A DNA stretch of 64,000 bases from Closterium sp. NIES-65. Lineage: Eukaryota; Streptophyta; Zygnematophyceae; Desmidiales; Closteriaceae. The position numbers and the translations under genes were made by a program. How positions within the stretch are numbered: position 1 is the first letter of the stretch; each line of letters opens with the position of its first letter. Shown in pieces: positions 36,071 to 50,200 of the stretch. The stretch lies in contig CANXME010002308.1 in assembly GCA_948144175.1 (NCBI GenBank), positions 232,958 to 296,957 on the forward strand. Direction: 5' to 3'. A model generated the notes under the pieces. That model was not told the DNA's origin. It saw nothing but the letters and a program-made list of their open reading frames with translations, and ran no database searches.

Positions 36071-39000
36071 GAGGACCTGGACGTGGACGTGGACGAAGAC
36101 GTGGACGTGGACGTGGACGTGGATGGGTCGTGGACGTGGACGTGGACGTGGACGTGGACGTAGACGTGGATGTGGACGTGGACGTGGACGTGGACGTGGT
36201 CGTGGACGTGGACGTGGACGTGGACGTGGAGGACGTGGACGTGGACGTGGAGGACGTGGACGTAGACGTCGACGTGGACCTGGACGTGGACGTGGACGTG
36301 GACGTGGACGTCGACGTGCACCTGGACGTGGACATGGACTTGGACGTGGACGTGGACGTGGACGTGGACCTGGACCTAGACGTGGACGTGGACTTGGACG
36401 TAGACATGGACTTGGACTTGGACGTGGACGTGGACGTGGACGTGGTCGTGGACGTGGACGTGGACGTAGACATGGACGTGGAAAGGTCGTGGACGTGGAC
36501 GTGGACATAGACATAGACGTAGACCTGGACGTGGAGGTAGACGTGGACGTGGACGTGGACGTGGACGTGGACGTGGATGTGGACGTGGTTGTGGACGTGG
36601 ACGTGGTCGTGGACGTGGACGTGGTCTTGGTCGTGGACATGAACGTGGTCGTGGACGTGGACGTGGACGTAGACGTGGTCGTGGACGTGGACGTGGACGT
36701 GGTCGTGGACGTGGACGTGGACGTGGTCGTGGACGTGGACGTGGACGTGGACCTGGACCTGGACGTGGACTTGGACGTGGACGTGGACGTGGACATGGAC
36801 GTGGTCGTGGACGTGGACGTAGACGTGGTCGTGGACGTGATCGTGGACGTGGACGTGGATGTGGACGTGGTCGTGGACAGGGACGTGGACGTGGACCTGG
36901 ACGTCGACGTGGACTTGGACGTGGACGTGGACGTGGACGTGGTCATAGACGTGGACGTGGAGGTGGACGTGGACGTGGGCGTGGACGTGGATGTGGACGT
37001 GGTCGTGGACGTGGACGTGGACGTGGTCGTAGACGTGGACGTGGACGTGGACGTGGTCGTGGACGTGGTCGTGGACGTGGACGTGGACATGGACGTGGAC
37101 GTGGTCATGGACATGGACGTGAACGTGGTCGTGGTCGTGAACGTGGACGTGGACGTGGTCCTGGACGTGGACGTGGACGTGGACGTGGACGTAGGCGTGG
37201 TCGTGGACGTGGATGTGGATGTGGACTTGGACGTGGACGTGGACGTGGTCGTGGACGTGGACGTGGACGTGGACGTGGACGTGGTCGTGGACGTGGACGT
37301 GGACGTGGACGTGGTCGTGGACGTGGATGTGGACGTGGACGTGGTCGTGGACGTGGTCGTGGACATGGACGTGGACGTGGTCGTGGACGAGGACGTGGAC
37401 GTGGTCGTGGATGTGGACGTGGACGTGGACGTGGAGGACGTGGACGTGGACGTGGAGGACGAGGACGTGGACGTGGACGTGGACCTGGACGTGGACGTGG
37501 ACTTGGACATGGACGTGGACGTGGACGTGGTCGTGGACGTAGACGTGGACGTGGTCCTGGACGTGGACGTGGACGTGGTCTTTGACGTGGACGTGGACCT
37601 GGACGTGGACGTGGACGTGGACGTGGACTTGGACGTGGACGTGGACGTGGACGTGGACATAGACGTGGACCTGGACGTGGTCGTGGACGTGGTCGTGGAC
37701 GTGGACGTTGACGTGGACGTTGACGTGGTCGTGGACGTGGACGTGGACCTGGACGTTGACGTGGATTTGGACGTGGACGTGGACGTGGATGTGGACATGG
37801 ACTTGGACGTGGACGTGGACGTGGACGTGGTCGTGGACGTAGACGTGGACGTCGACGTGGAGGAGGTGGACGTGGACGTGGAGGACGTGGACGTGGACGT
37901 GGAGGACGTGGACGTGGACGTGGAGGACGTGGACGTGGAGGTGGACGTGGACGTTGACGTGGAAGTGGACGTGAACGTGGACGTGGATGTGGATGTGGAC
38001 TTGGACGTGGACGTGGAAGTGGACGTGGACGTGGACGTGGTCATGGACGTGGACGTGGACTTGGACGTGGACGTGGACGTTGACGTGGAGGACGTGGACG
38101 TGGACGTGGAGGACGTGGACGTGGACGTGGAGGACGTGGACGTGGAGGTGGATGTGGTGTGGTCGTGGAGGACGTGGACGTGGACGTGGACGTAGACGTG
38201 GTCGTGGATGTGGAGGACCTGGACGTGGACGTGGACGAAGACGTGGACGTGGATGGGTCGTGGACGTGGATGTGGACGTGGACGTGGACGTGGATGTGGA
38301 CGTGGACGTGGACATGGTCGTGGACGTGGACGAAGACGTGGTCGTGGACGTGGACGTTGACGTGGACGTGGTCGTTGACGTGGACGTGGACGTGGACGTG
38401 GAGGACGTGGACGTGGACGTGGAGGACAAGGACGTGGACGTGGACGTGGACGTGGACCTGGATGTGGACGTGGACGTTGACGTGGACATGGTCGTGGACG
38501 TGGACGTGGACGTGGAGGACGTGGACGTGGACATGGAGGACGAAGACGTGGACGTGGACGTGGACGTGGACCTGGACATGGACGTGGACGTGGACTTGGA
38601 CGTGGTCGTGGACGTGGACGAAGACGTGGACGTGGACGTGGACGTGGATGGGTCGTGGACGTGGACGTGGACGTGGACGTGGACGTGGACGTGGATGTGG
38701 ACGTGGACGTGGACGTGGACGTGGTCGTGGACGTGGACGTGGACGTGGACGTGGAGGACGTGGACGTGGACGTGGAGGACGTGGACGTAGACGTCGACGT
38801 GGACCTGGACGTGGACGTGGACGTGGACGTCGACGTGCACCTGGACGTGGACATGGACTTGGACGTGGACGTGGACGTGGACGTGGACCTGGACCTAGAC
38901 GTGGACGTGGACTTGGACGTAGACATGGACTTGGACTTGGACGTGGACGTGGACGTGGACGTGGTCGTGGACGTGGACGTGGACGTAGACATGGACGTGG

Positions 39001-41134
39001 AAAGGTCGTGGACGTGGACGTGGACATAGACATAGACGTAGACCTGGACGTGGACGTAGACGTGGACGTGGACCTGGACGTGGACGTGGACGTGGATGTG
39101 GACGTGGTTGTGGACGTGGACGTGGTCGTGGACGTGGACGTGGTCTTGGTCGTGGACATGAACGTGGTCGTGGACGTGGACGTGGACGTGGACGTAGACG
39201 TGGTCGTGGACGTGGACGTGGACGTGGACGTGGTCGTGGACGTGGACGTGGACGTGGTCGTGGACGTGGACGTGGACGTGGACCTGGACCTGGACGTGGA
39301 CTTGGACGTGGACGTGGACGTGGACATGGACGTGGTCGTGGACGTGGACGTAGACGTGGTCGTGGACGTGATCGTGGACGTGGACGTGGATGTGGACGTG
39401 GTCGTGGACAGGGACGTGGACGTGGACCTGGACGTCGACGTGGACTTGGACGTGGACGTGGACGTGGACGTGGTCATAGACGTGGACGTGGAGGTGGACG
39501 TGGACGTGGGCGTGGACGTGGATGTGGACGTGGTCGTGGACGTGGACGTGGACGTGGTCGTAGACGTGGACGTGGACGTGGACGTGGTCGTGGACGTGGT
39601 CGTGGACGTGGACGTGGACATGGACGTGGACGTGGTCATGGACATGGACGTGAACGTGGTCGTGGTCGTGAACGTGGACGTGGACGTGGTCCTGGACGTG
39701 GACGTGGACGTGGACGTGGACGTGGACGTAGGCGTGGTCGTGGACGTGGATGTGGATGTGGACTTGGACGTGGACGTGGACGTGGTCGTGGACGTGGACG
39801 TGGACGTGGACGTGGTCGTGGACGTGGACGTGGACGTGGACGTGGTCGTGGACGTGGATGTGGACGTGGACGTGGTCGTGGACGTGGTCGTGGACATGGA
39901 CGTGGACGTCGTCGTGGACGAGGACGTGGACGTGGTCGTGGATGTGGACGTGGACGTGGACGTGGAGGACGTGGACGTGGACGTGGAGGACGAGGACGTG
40001 GACGTGGACGTGGACGTGGACCTGGACGTGGACGTGGACTTGGACATGGACGTGGACGTGGACGTGGTCGTGGACGTAGACGTGGACGTGGTCCTGGACG
40101 TGGACGTGGACGTGGTCTTTGACGTGGACGTGGACCTGGACGTGGACGTGGACGTGGACGTGGACTTGGACGTGGACGTGGACGTGGACATAGACGTGGA
40201 CCTGGACGTGGTCGTGGACGTGGTCGTGGACGTGGACGTTGACGTGGACGTTGACGTGGTCGTGGACGTGGACGTGGACCTGGACGTTGACGTGGATTTG
40301 GACGTGGACGTGGACGTGGATGTGGACGTGGACTTGGACGTGGACGTGGACGTGGACGTGGTCGTGGACGTAGACGTGGACGTCGACGTGGAGGAGGTGG
40401 ACGTGGACGTGGAGGACGTGGACGTGGACGTGGAGGACGTGGACGTGGACGTGGAGGACGTGGACGTGGAGGTGGACGTGGACGTTGACGTGGAAGTGGA
40501 CGTGAACGTGGACGTGGATGTGGATGTGGACTTGGACGTGGACGTGGAAGTGGACGTGGACGTGGACGTGGTCATGGACGTGGACGTGGACTTGGACGTG
40601 GACGTGGACGTTGACGTGGAGGACGTGGACGTGGACGTGGAGGACGTGGACGTGGACGTGGAGGACGTGGACGTGGAGGTGGATGTGGTGTGGTCGTGGA
40701 GGACGTGGACGTGGACGTGGACGTAGACGTGGTCGTGGATGTGGAGGACCTGGACGTGGACGTAGACGAAGACGTGGACGTGGATGGGTCGTGGACGTGG
40801 ATGTGGACGTGGACGTGGACGTGGATGTGGACGTGGACGTGGACATGGTCGTGGACGTGGACGAAGACGTGGTCGTGGACGTGGACGTTGACGTGGACGT
40901 GGTCGTTGACGTGGACGTGGACGTGGACGTGGAGGACGTGGACGTGGACGTGGAGGACAAGGACGTGGACGTGGACGTGGACGTGGACCTGGATGTGGAC
41001 GTGGACGTTGACGTGGACGTGGTCGTGGACGTGGACGTGGACGTGGAGGACGTGGACGTGGACATGGAGGACGAAGACGTGGACGTGGACGTGGACGTGG
41101 ACCTGGACATGGACGTGGACGTGGACTTGGACGT
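36070..41134 (+). repeat. 2.53-kb tandem duplication
   Basis: Two copies, about 36,070-38,600 and 38,600-41,134, share these landmarks: GATGGGTCGTGG (36,126/38,650), GACATAGACATAG (36,504/39,023), GTGATCGTGG, GGACAGGGACG, GGTCTTTGACG (37,578/40,115) and GGTGTGGTCGTGG (offset 2,531). The period is 2,519-2,537 bp. Similarity is high by eye, with few single-base differences (for example in the run after GACCTGGACGTGGAGG) and several hexamer indels. Confidence 0.85.
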
Positions 41135-44100
41135 GGTCGTGGACGTGGACGTGGACGTGGATGTGGACGTGGACGTGGACGTGGTCGTGGACGTGGTCGT
41201 GGACGTGGACGTGGACATGGACGTGGACGAGGTCATGGACATGGACGTGGACTTGGTCGTGGTCGTGAACGTGGACGTGGACGTGGTCGTGGACGTGGAC
41301 GTGGACATGGACGTGGTCGTGGACTTCGACGTGGACGTGGACGTGGTCGTGGACGTGGACGTGGACATGGACTTGGACGTGGACGTGGTCGTGGACGTAG
41401 ACGTGGACGTGGACGTGGACGTGGTCGTGGACGTGGACGTGGACGTGGACGTGGTCGTGGACGTGGACGTGGTCGTGGACGTGGACGTGGTCGTGGACAT
41501 GGACGTCGACGTGGTCGTGGACGAGGACGTGGACGTGGTCGTGGATGTGGACGTGGACGTGGACGTGGAGGACGTGGACGTGGACGTGGAGGACGACGAC
41601 GTGGACGTGGACCTGGACGTGGACGTGGACTTGGACATGGACGTGGACGTAGACGTGGTCGTGGACGTGGACGTGGTCGTGGACGTGGACGTGGACGTGG
41701 TCGTGGACGTGGACGTGGACCTGGACGTGGACGTGGACGTGGACGTGGACTTGGACGTGGACTTGGACGTGGACGTAGACGTGGACCTGGACGTGGTCGT
41801 GGACGTGGTCGTGGACGTGGACGTTGACGTGGACGTGGACGTGGTTGTGTACGTGGACGTGGACCTGGACGTGGACGTGGATTTGGACGTGGACGTGGAC
41901 GTGGATGTGGACGTGGACTTGGACGTGGACGTGGACGTGGACGTGGACGTGGACGTGGTCGTGGACGTGGACGGGGACGTGGACGTGGAGGACGTGGACG
42001 TGGACGTGGAGGACGTGGACGTGGACGTGGACGTTGACGTGGAAGTGGACGTGGACGTGGACGTGGAGGACGTGGACATGGACTTGGACGTGGACGTGGA
42101 AGTGGACGTGGACGTGGACGTGGTCATGGACGTGGACGTGGACTTGGACGTGGACGTGGACGTTGACGTGGAGGACGTGGACGTGGACGTGGAGGAGGTG
42201 GACGTGGACGTGGAGGACGTGGACGTGGAGGTGGATGTGGCGTGGTCGTGGAGGACGTGGACGTGGACGTGGACGTAGACGTGGTCCTGGATGTGGAGGA
42301 CCTGGACGTGGACGTGGACGAAGACGTGGACGTGGACTTGGATGGGTCGTGGACGTGGACGTGGACGTGGACGTGGACGTGGATGTGGACGTGGACGTGG
42401 ACGTGGACGTGGTCGTGGACGTGGACGAAGACGTGGTCATTGACGTGGACGTGGACGTTGACGTGGACGTGGTCGTTGACGTGGACGTGGACGTGGATGT
42501 GGAGGACGTGGACGTGGACGTGGAGGACAAGGACGTGGACGTGGACGTGGACGTGGACGTGGACCTGAACGTGGACGTGGACGTTGACGTGGACGTGGTC
42601 GTGGACGTGGACGTGGACGTGGAGGACGTGGACGTGGACGTGGAGGACGAGGACGTGGACGTGGACGTGGACGTGGAATTGGACGTGGACGTGGACGTGG
42701 ACGTGGTCGTGGACGTGGACGTGGTCGTGGACGTGGACGTGGTCGTGGACGTGGACGTGGATGTGGACGTGGACCTGGACGTGGTCGTGGACGTGGACGT
42801 GGACGTGGATGTGGTCATGGACGTGGACGTGGACGTGGACGTGGACGTGGACATGGACGTGGACGTGGACTTGGACGTGGTCGTGGACGTGGAATTGGAC
42901 GTGGACGTGGACCTGGACCTGGTCGTGGACGTGGACGTGGACGTGGATGTGGACTTGGACGTGGACGTGGACGTGGACGTGGACGTGGACCTGGACGTGG
43001 TCGTGGACGTGGACGTTGATGTGGACGTGGACGTGGACGTGGACGTGGAGGTGGATGTGGCGTGGTCGAGGAGGACGTGGACGTGGACGTGAACGTAGAC
43101 GTGGTCGTGGATGTGGAGGACCTGGACGTGGACGTGGACGAAGACGTGGACGTGGATGGGTCGTGGACGTGGACGTGGACGTGGATGTGGACATGGACGT
43201 GGACGTGGACGTGGTCGGGGACATGGACGAAGACGTGGTCGTGGACGTGGACGTGGACGTTGACGTGGACGTGGTCGTTGACGTGGACGTGGACGTGGAC
43301 GTGGAGGACGTGGACGTGGACGTGGAGGACAAGGACGTGGATGTGGACGTGGACGTGGACCAGGACGTGGACGTGGACGTTGACGTGGACGTGGTCGTGG
43401 ACGTGGACGTGGAGGACGTGGACGTGGACGTGGAGGACAAGGACGAGGACGTGGACGTGGACGTGGACGTGGACCTGGACGTGGACGTGGACGTGGACGT
43501 GGACGTGGTGGTGGACGTGGACGTCGACGTGGTCGTGGACGTGGTCGTGGACGTGGACGTGGACGTGGACGTGGATGTGAACGTGGACGTGGATGTGGAC
43601 GTACTCGTCGACATGGAAGTGGACGTGGACGTGGTCGTGGACGTGGACGTGGACATGGACCTGGACCTGGACGTGGACTTGGACGTGGACGTGGACGTGG
43701 ACGTGGACGTCGACGTGGAGGACATGGACGTGGACGTGGAGGACGTGGACGTGGACGTGGACGTGGAGGACCTAGACGTGGACGTGGACGTGGACCTTGA
43801 CGTGGAGGACGTGGACGTGGACGTGGAGGACGTGGTCATGGACGTGGACGTGGACGTGGTCGTGGACGTGGAGGACCTGGACGTGGACGTGGACGAAGAC
43901 GTGGACATGGAGGGGTCGTGGACGTGGACGTGGTCGTGGTCGTGGACGTGGACGTGGACGTGGACGTGGACCTGGACGTGAACGTGGACGTGGTCGTGGA
44001 CGTGGACGTGGACGTAGACGTGGACGTGGACGTGGTCGTGGACGTGGATATGGACATGGACGTGGAGGACGTGGATTGGACGTGGACTTGGACATAGACC

Positions 44101-44200
44101 TCGACGTGGACTTGGACGTGGACGTGGACCTGGACGTGGACCTGGACGTGGTCGTGGACGTGGTCGTGGACGTGGACGTAGACTTGGACTAAGACGTGGA
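41135..44200 (+). repeat. Shortened copies of the 2.53-kb family
   Basis: The GGCGTGGTCG/GGTGTGGTCG junction followed by GGAGGACGTGG and GATGGGTCG recurs at about 42,242 and 43,062, that is 1,552 and 820 bp after the preceding one. A GGTCATGGACG junction near 43,826 resembles the 24.3-kb one. The order is degenerate and edges are uncertain. Confidence 0.6.
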
Positions 44201-47200
44201 CGTGGACATGGACGTGGACGTGGACGTGGTCGTGGACGTGGACGTGGACGTGGACGTGGTCGTGGACGTGGACGTGGACGTGGTCGCTGATGTGGACGTG
44301 GACGTGGACGTGGACCTGGACGTTGACGTGGATGTGGTCCAGGACTTGGACGTGGATGTGGACGTGGACGTGGACGTGGTCGTGGACGTGGATGTGGACG
44401 TGGACGTGGACGTGGATGTGGACCTGGACGTGGACGTGGACCTGGACGTGGACGTGGATGTGGATGTGGACATGGTCGTGGACGTCGACGTCGACATCGA
44501 CGTGGACGTGGACGTGGATGTGGACGTGGACGTGGACCTAGACGTGGACGTGGAGGTGGACGTGGACCTGGACGTGGACGTGGACGTGGACATGGACATG
44601 GACGTGGACGTGGACGTGGTTGTGGACGTGGACATGGTCGTGGACATGGTCGTGGACGTGGACGTGGACGTGGACATGAACGTGGTCGTGGACGTCGACG
44701 TGAACGTGGACATGGACGTAGATGTGGACGTGGTCGTGGACGTGGACGTGGACATGGACGTGGACGTGGTCGTGGACGTGGACGTAGACGTGGTCGTGGT
44801 CGTGAACGTGGACATGGACGTGGACGTGGACTTGGACGTGGACGTGGACGTGGACATAGACGTTGACGTGGACGTGGACGTGGACGTGGTCGTGGACGTG
44901 GACGTGGATGGGACGTGGACGTGGACGAGGACGTGGAAAGGTTGTGGACGTGGACGTGGACCTGGACCTGGACCTGAACGTGGACATGGACGTGGACGTG
45001 GACGTGGACTTGGACGTGGACGTGGACGTGGACGTGGTGGACGTGGACGTGGACGTGGAGGACGTGGACGTGGACGTGGACCTGAACGTGGACCTGGACA
45101 TGGACTTGGACGTGGACGTGGACGTGGACGTAGATATGGACGTGGACGTGGACATGGACGTGGACGTGGACGTGGACGTGGACATGGACGTGGACCTGGA
45201 CGTGGACGTGGACGTGGACGTGGATGGGATGTGGACGTGGACGTGGACGTGGACGTGGACGTGGACGTGGATGTGGACGTGGACGTGGACGTGGACGTGG
45301 ACGTGGAGGTGGATGTGGACGTGGACGTGGACGTGGACGTGGTCGTGGACGTGGACGTGTACGTGGACGTGGACGTGGACGTGGACCTGGAACTGGACGT
45401 GGACGTGGAGGTGGAGGTGGACCTGGACGTGGACGTGGACTTGGACGTGGACGTGGACGCAGGCGTGGACGTGGTCGTGGACATGGACGTGGACGTGGAC
45501 ATGGTCGTGGACGTGGACGTGGACGTGGACGTGGTCGTGAACCTGGACGTGGACGTCGACGTGGACGTGGACCTGGACCTAGACCTGGACCTGGTTTGGA
45601 CGTGGACGTGGACGTGGACGTGGACGTGGTCGTGGACGTGGACCTGGACATGGACGTGGACGTGGTTGTGGACGTGGTCGTGGACCTGGACCTGGACGTG
45701 GACTTGGACGTGGACGTGGACGTGGACGTGGACGTGGTCGTGGACGTGGACGTGGACGTGGACGTGGACGTGGATGTGGACGTGGTTGTGGACGTGGACC
45801 TGGACGTGGACGTGGACGTGGTTGTGGACGTGGACATGGACGTGGACGTGGACCTGGACGTGGACATGGACGTGGACGTGGACGTTGTTGTGGACGTTGA
45901 CGTCGACCTGGACGTGGACGTGGACGTGGATGTGGTCGTGGACGTGGACGTCGACGTGGACGTGGACGTGGACATGGTCGTGGACGTAGACGTGGACGTG
46001 GACGTGGTCGTGGACGTAGACGTGGACGTGGACCTTGACGTGGACGTGGAGGTGGACGTGGACCTGGACGTGGACGTGGACTTGGACGTGGACGTGGACG
46101 TGGACGTGCTCGTGGACGTGGACATGGATGTGGACGTGGTCGTGGATGTAGATGTGGACCTGGACGTGGACGTGGTCGTGGACGTGAACGTGGACGTGGA
46201 CCTGGACATAGACGTGGACGTAGACGTGGACGTGGTCGTCGACGTGGACGTGGACGTGGACGTGGTCGTGGACGTGGACGTGGACGTGGACGTAGACGTG
46301 GACTTGGACGTAGACCTGGACCTGGACATGGACGTGGACGTGGTCGTGGACGTGGACGTGGACCTGGACGTGGACGTGGACGTTGACGTGGACCTGGACG
46401 TGGACGTGGACTTGGACGTGGAAAGGTCGTGGACGTGGACGTGGAGGTGGACGTGGACGTGGACGTGGACATGGTCGTGGACGTGGACGTGGACGTGGAA
46501 GTGGACGTGGACCTAGACCTGGACGTGGACGTGGAGGTGGACATGGACTTGGACGTGGACGTGGTCGTGGACGTGGACGTGGACGTGGACGTGGACGAGG
46601 TCGTGGACGTGGACGTGGACGTGGACGTGGACGTGGTCGTGCACGTTGACGTGGACCTGGACCTGGACGTGGACGTGGAGGTGGACGTGGACCTGGACGT
46701 GGACGTGGACTTGGACGAGGACGTGGACGTGGACGTGGAGGTGGTCGTGGACGTGGACGTGGACGTGGACGTGGTCGGGGACGTGGACTTGGACGTGGAC
46801 GTGGTCGTGGACCTGGACGTGGACGTGGACGTGGACCTGGACCTGGACGTGGACGTGGACGTGGACGTGGTCGTAGACGTGGACATGGACGTGGACGTGG
46901 TCGTAGACGTGGACGTGGTTGTGAACGTGGACGTGGACGTGGACATGGACTTGGACGTGGACGTGGACATGGACCTGGACGTGGACGTGGATGTGGATGT
47001 GGACCTGGACGTGGAAGTGGACGTGGACGCGGACGTGGACGTGGACGTGGTCGTGGACGTGGACGTGGACGTGGAGGATTTGGACGTGGACGTGGATGTG
47101 GACGTTGACGTGGACGTGGTCGTGGACGTGGACGTGGACTTGGACGTGGACGTGGACGTGGACGAGGACGTGGACGTGGATGTGGACGTGGTCGTGGACG

Positions 47201-50200
47201 TGGACGTGGATGTGGACGTGGACCTGGACGTGGACCTGGATGTGGTCGTGGACTTGGACGTGGACGTGGACTTGGACGTGGACGTGGACGTGGACGTGGA
47301 CCTGGACGTGGACCTGGACGTGGTCGTGGACGAGGTCGTGGACGTGGACGTGGACTTGGACTTGGACGTGGACGTGGATGTGGACGTGGACGTGGTCGTG
47401 GACGTGGACGTGGACGTGGACGTGGTCGTGGACGTGGACGTGGACGTGGACGTGGACTTTGACGTGGACCTGGACGTGGACGTGGACGTGGTTGTGGACG
47501 TGGTCCTGGACGTGGACGTGGACGTGGTCGTGGACGTGGATGTGGATGTGGACCTGGACGTGGACGTGGACCTGGACGTGGACGTGGACGTGGTCGTGGA
47601 TGTGGACGTGGTTTTGGACGTGGACGTGGTCCTGGATGTGGACGTGGACGTGGACGTGGACCTGGACGTGGAGGTGGACGTGGACCTGGACGTGGACTTA
47701 GACGTCGACGTGGACGTGGACGTGGACGTGGTTGTGGACGTGGACGTGGACGTAGACGTGGACGAAGTCGTGGACATGGACGTGGACGTGGACGTGGACG
47801 TGGACGTAGTCGTGGACGTGGACGTGGACGTGTACGTGGATGTGGACGTGGACCTGGACGTGGACCTGGACGTGGTCGTGGACGTGGACGTGGACGTGGA
47901 CGTGGACATGGACGTGGACGTGGTCGTGGACGTGGACGTGAATGTGGACGTGGACGTGGTCGTGGACTTGGACGTGGACAAGGACGTGGACATGGACGTG
48001 GACGCGGTTGTGGACGTGGACGTGGTCGTGAACGTGGACGTGGACGTTGACGTGGACTTGGACGTGGACCAGGACGTGGACATAGACGTGGACGTGGACG
48101 TGGACGTGGTCTTGGACCTGGACGTGGACCTGGACGTGGTCGTGGACGAGGTCGTGGACGTGGACGTGGACGTGGACTTGGACTTGGACGTGGGCGTCGA
48201 TGTGGACGTGGACGTGGACGTGGTCATGGACGTGGACGTGGACGTGGAAGTGGACGTGGTCGTGGACGTGGACGTGGCATGGACGTGGTCGTGGATGTGG
48301 ACGTGGATGTGGACCTGGACGTGGACGTGGACGTGGTCCTGGACGTGGACGTGGACATGGTCGTGGACGTGGACGTGGATGTGGATGTGGACCTGGACGT
48401 GGACGTGGACCTCGACGTGGACTGGACGTGGACGTGGTCGTGGACGTGGACGTGGACGTGGACGTGGTCCTGGACGTGGACGTGGACGTGGACGTGGACC
48501 TGGACGTGGACGTGGAGGTGGACGTGAACCTGGACGTGGACTTGGACGTGGACGTGGACCTGGACGTGGACGTGGACGTGGTTGTGGACGTGGACTTGGA
48601 CGTGGACGTGGTCGTGGACGTGGACGTGGACGTGGTCGTGGACGTGGACGTGGACGTGGTCGTGGATGTGGACGTGGACGTGGACGTGGACGTGGACATG
48701 GACGTGGATGTGGTCGTGGACGTGGACGTGGACGTGGTCGTGAACGTGGACGTGGACATTGACGTGGACATAGACGTGGACGTGGACGTGGTCGTGGACG
48801 TGGACGTGGACGTGGTCGTGAACGTGGACGTGGACATTGACGTGGACATAGACGTGGACGTGGTCGTGGACGTGGACGTGGACGTGGACGTGGACCTGGA
48901 CCTGGACGTGGACGTGGACGTGTACCTGGACGTGGACGTGGACTTGGACGTGGACGTAGTTATTGATGTGGACGTGGAGGACGTGGACGTGGACGTGGAG
49001 GACGTGGACGTGGACGTGGACTTGGACGTGGACCTGGACGTGGACGTGGACCTGGACGTGGACGTGGACGTGGACGTGGTCGTTGACGTGGACGTGGGCA
49101 AGGACGTGGTCGTGGACGTGGACGTGGACGTGGACCTGGACCTGGACGTGGACGTGGAGGTGGACGTGGACCTGGACGTGGACTTGGACGTGGACGTGGA
49201 CGTGGACGTGGACGTGGTCGTGGACGTGGACGTGGACGTGAACGTGGACGTGGTCGTGGACGTGGACGTGGACGTGGACGTGGTCGTGGACGTGGACCTG
49301 GACATGGACGTGGTCGTGGACGTGGACGTGAACGTGGACATGGACGTGGTCGTGGACGTGGATGTGGACGTGGACGTGTACATGGACGTGGACGTGGTCG
49401 TGGACGTGGATGTGGACGTGGACGTGGTCGTGAACGTGGACGTGGACGTTGACGTGGATTTGGACGTGGACCAGGACGTGGACATAGACGTGGACGTAGA
49501 CGTGGACGTGGACGTGGACGTGGACGTGTACGAGGACGTGGACGTGGTCGTGGACCTGGACGTGGACGTGGACGTGGACCTGGACCTGGACGTGGACGTG
49601 GACGTGGTCGTGGACGTGGACGTGGTCGTGGTCGTGGACGTAGACGTGGACGTGGACTTGGACATGGACGTGGACTTGGACATGGACCTGGACATGGACG
49701 TGGACGTGGACGTGGATGTGGACCCGGACGTGGACTTGGAGGTGGACGTGGACCTGGACGTGGACGTCGACGTGGACGTGGACCTGGACCTGGACCTGGA
49801 CGTGGACATGGACTTGGACGTGGACGTGGATGTGGACGTGGACGTGGACGTGGACGTGGACGTGGTCGTGGACGTGGACCTGGACGTGGACGTGGACGTG
49901 GTTGTGGACGTGGACATGGACGTGGACGTGGACCTGGACGTGGACATGGACGTGGACGTGGACGTGGACGTGGTCGTGGACGTTGACGTCGACCTGGACG
50001 TATACGTGGACGTGGACGTGGTCGTGGACGTGGATGTCGACGTCGACGTGGACGTGGACATGGTCATGGACGTAGACGTGGACGTGGATGTGGTCGTGGA
50101 CGTGGACGTGGACGTGGACCTTGAGGAGGACGTGGAGGTGGACGTGGACCTGGACGTGGAAGTGGACTTGGACGTGGACGTGGACGTGGACGTGCTCGTG

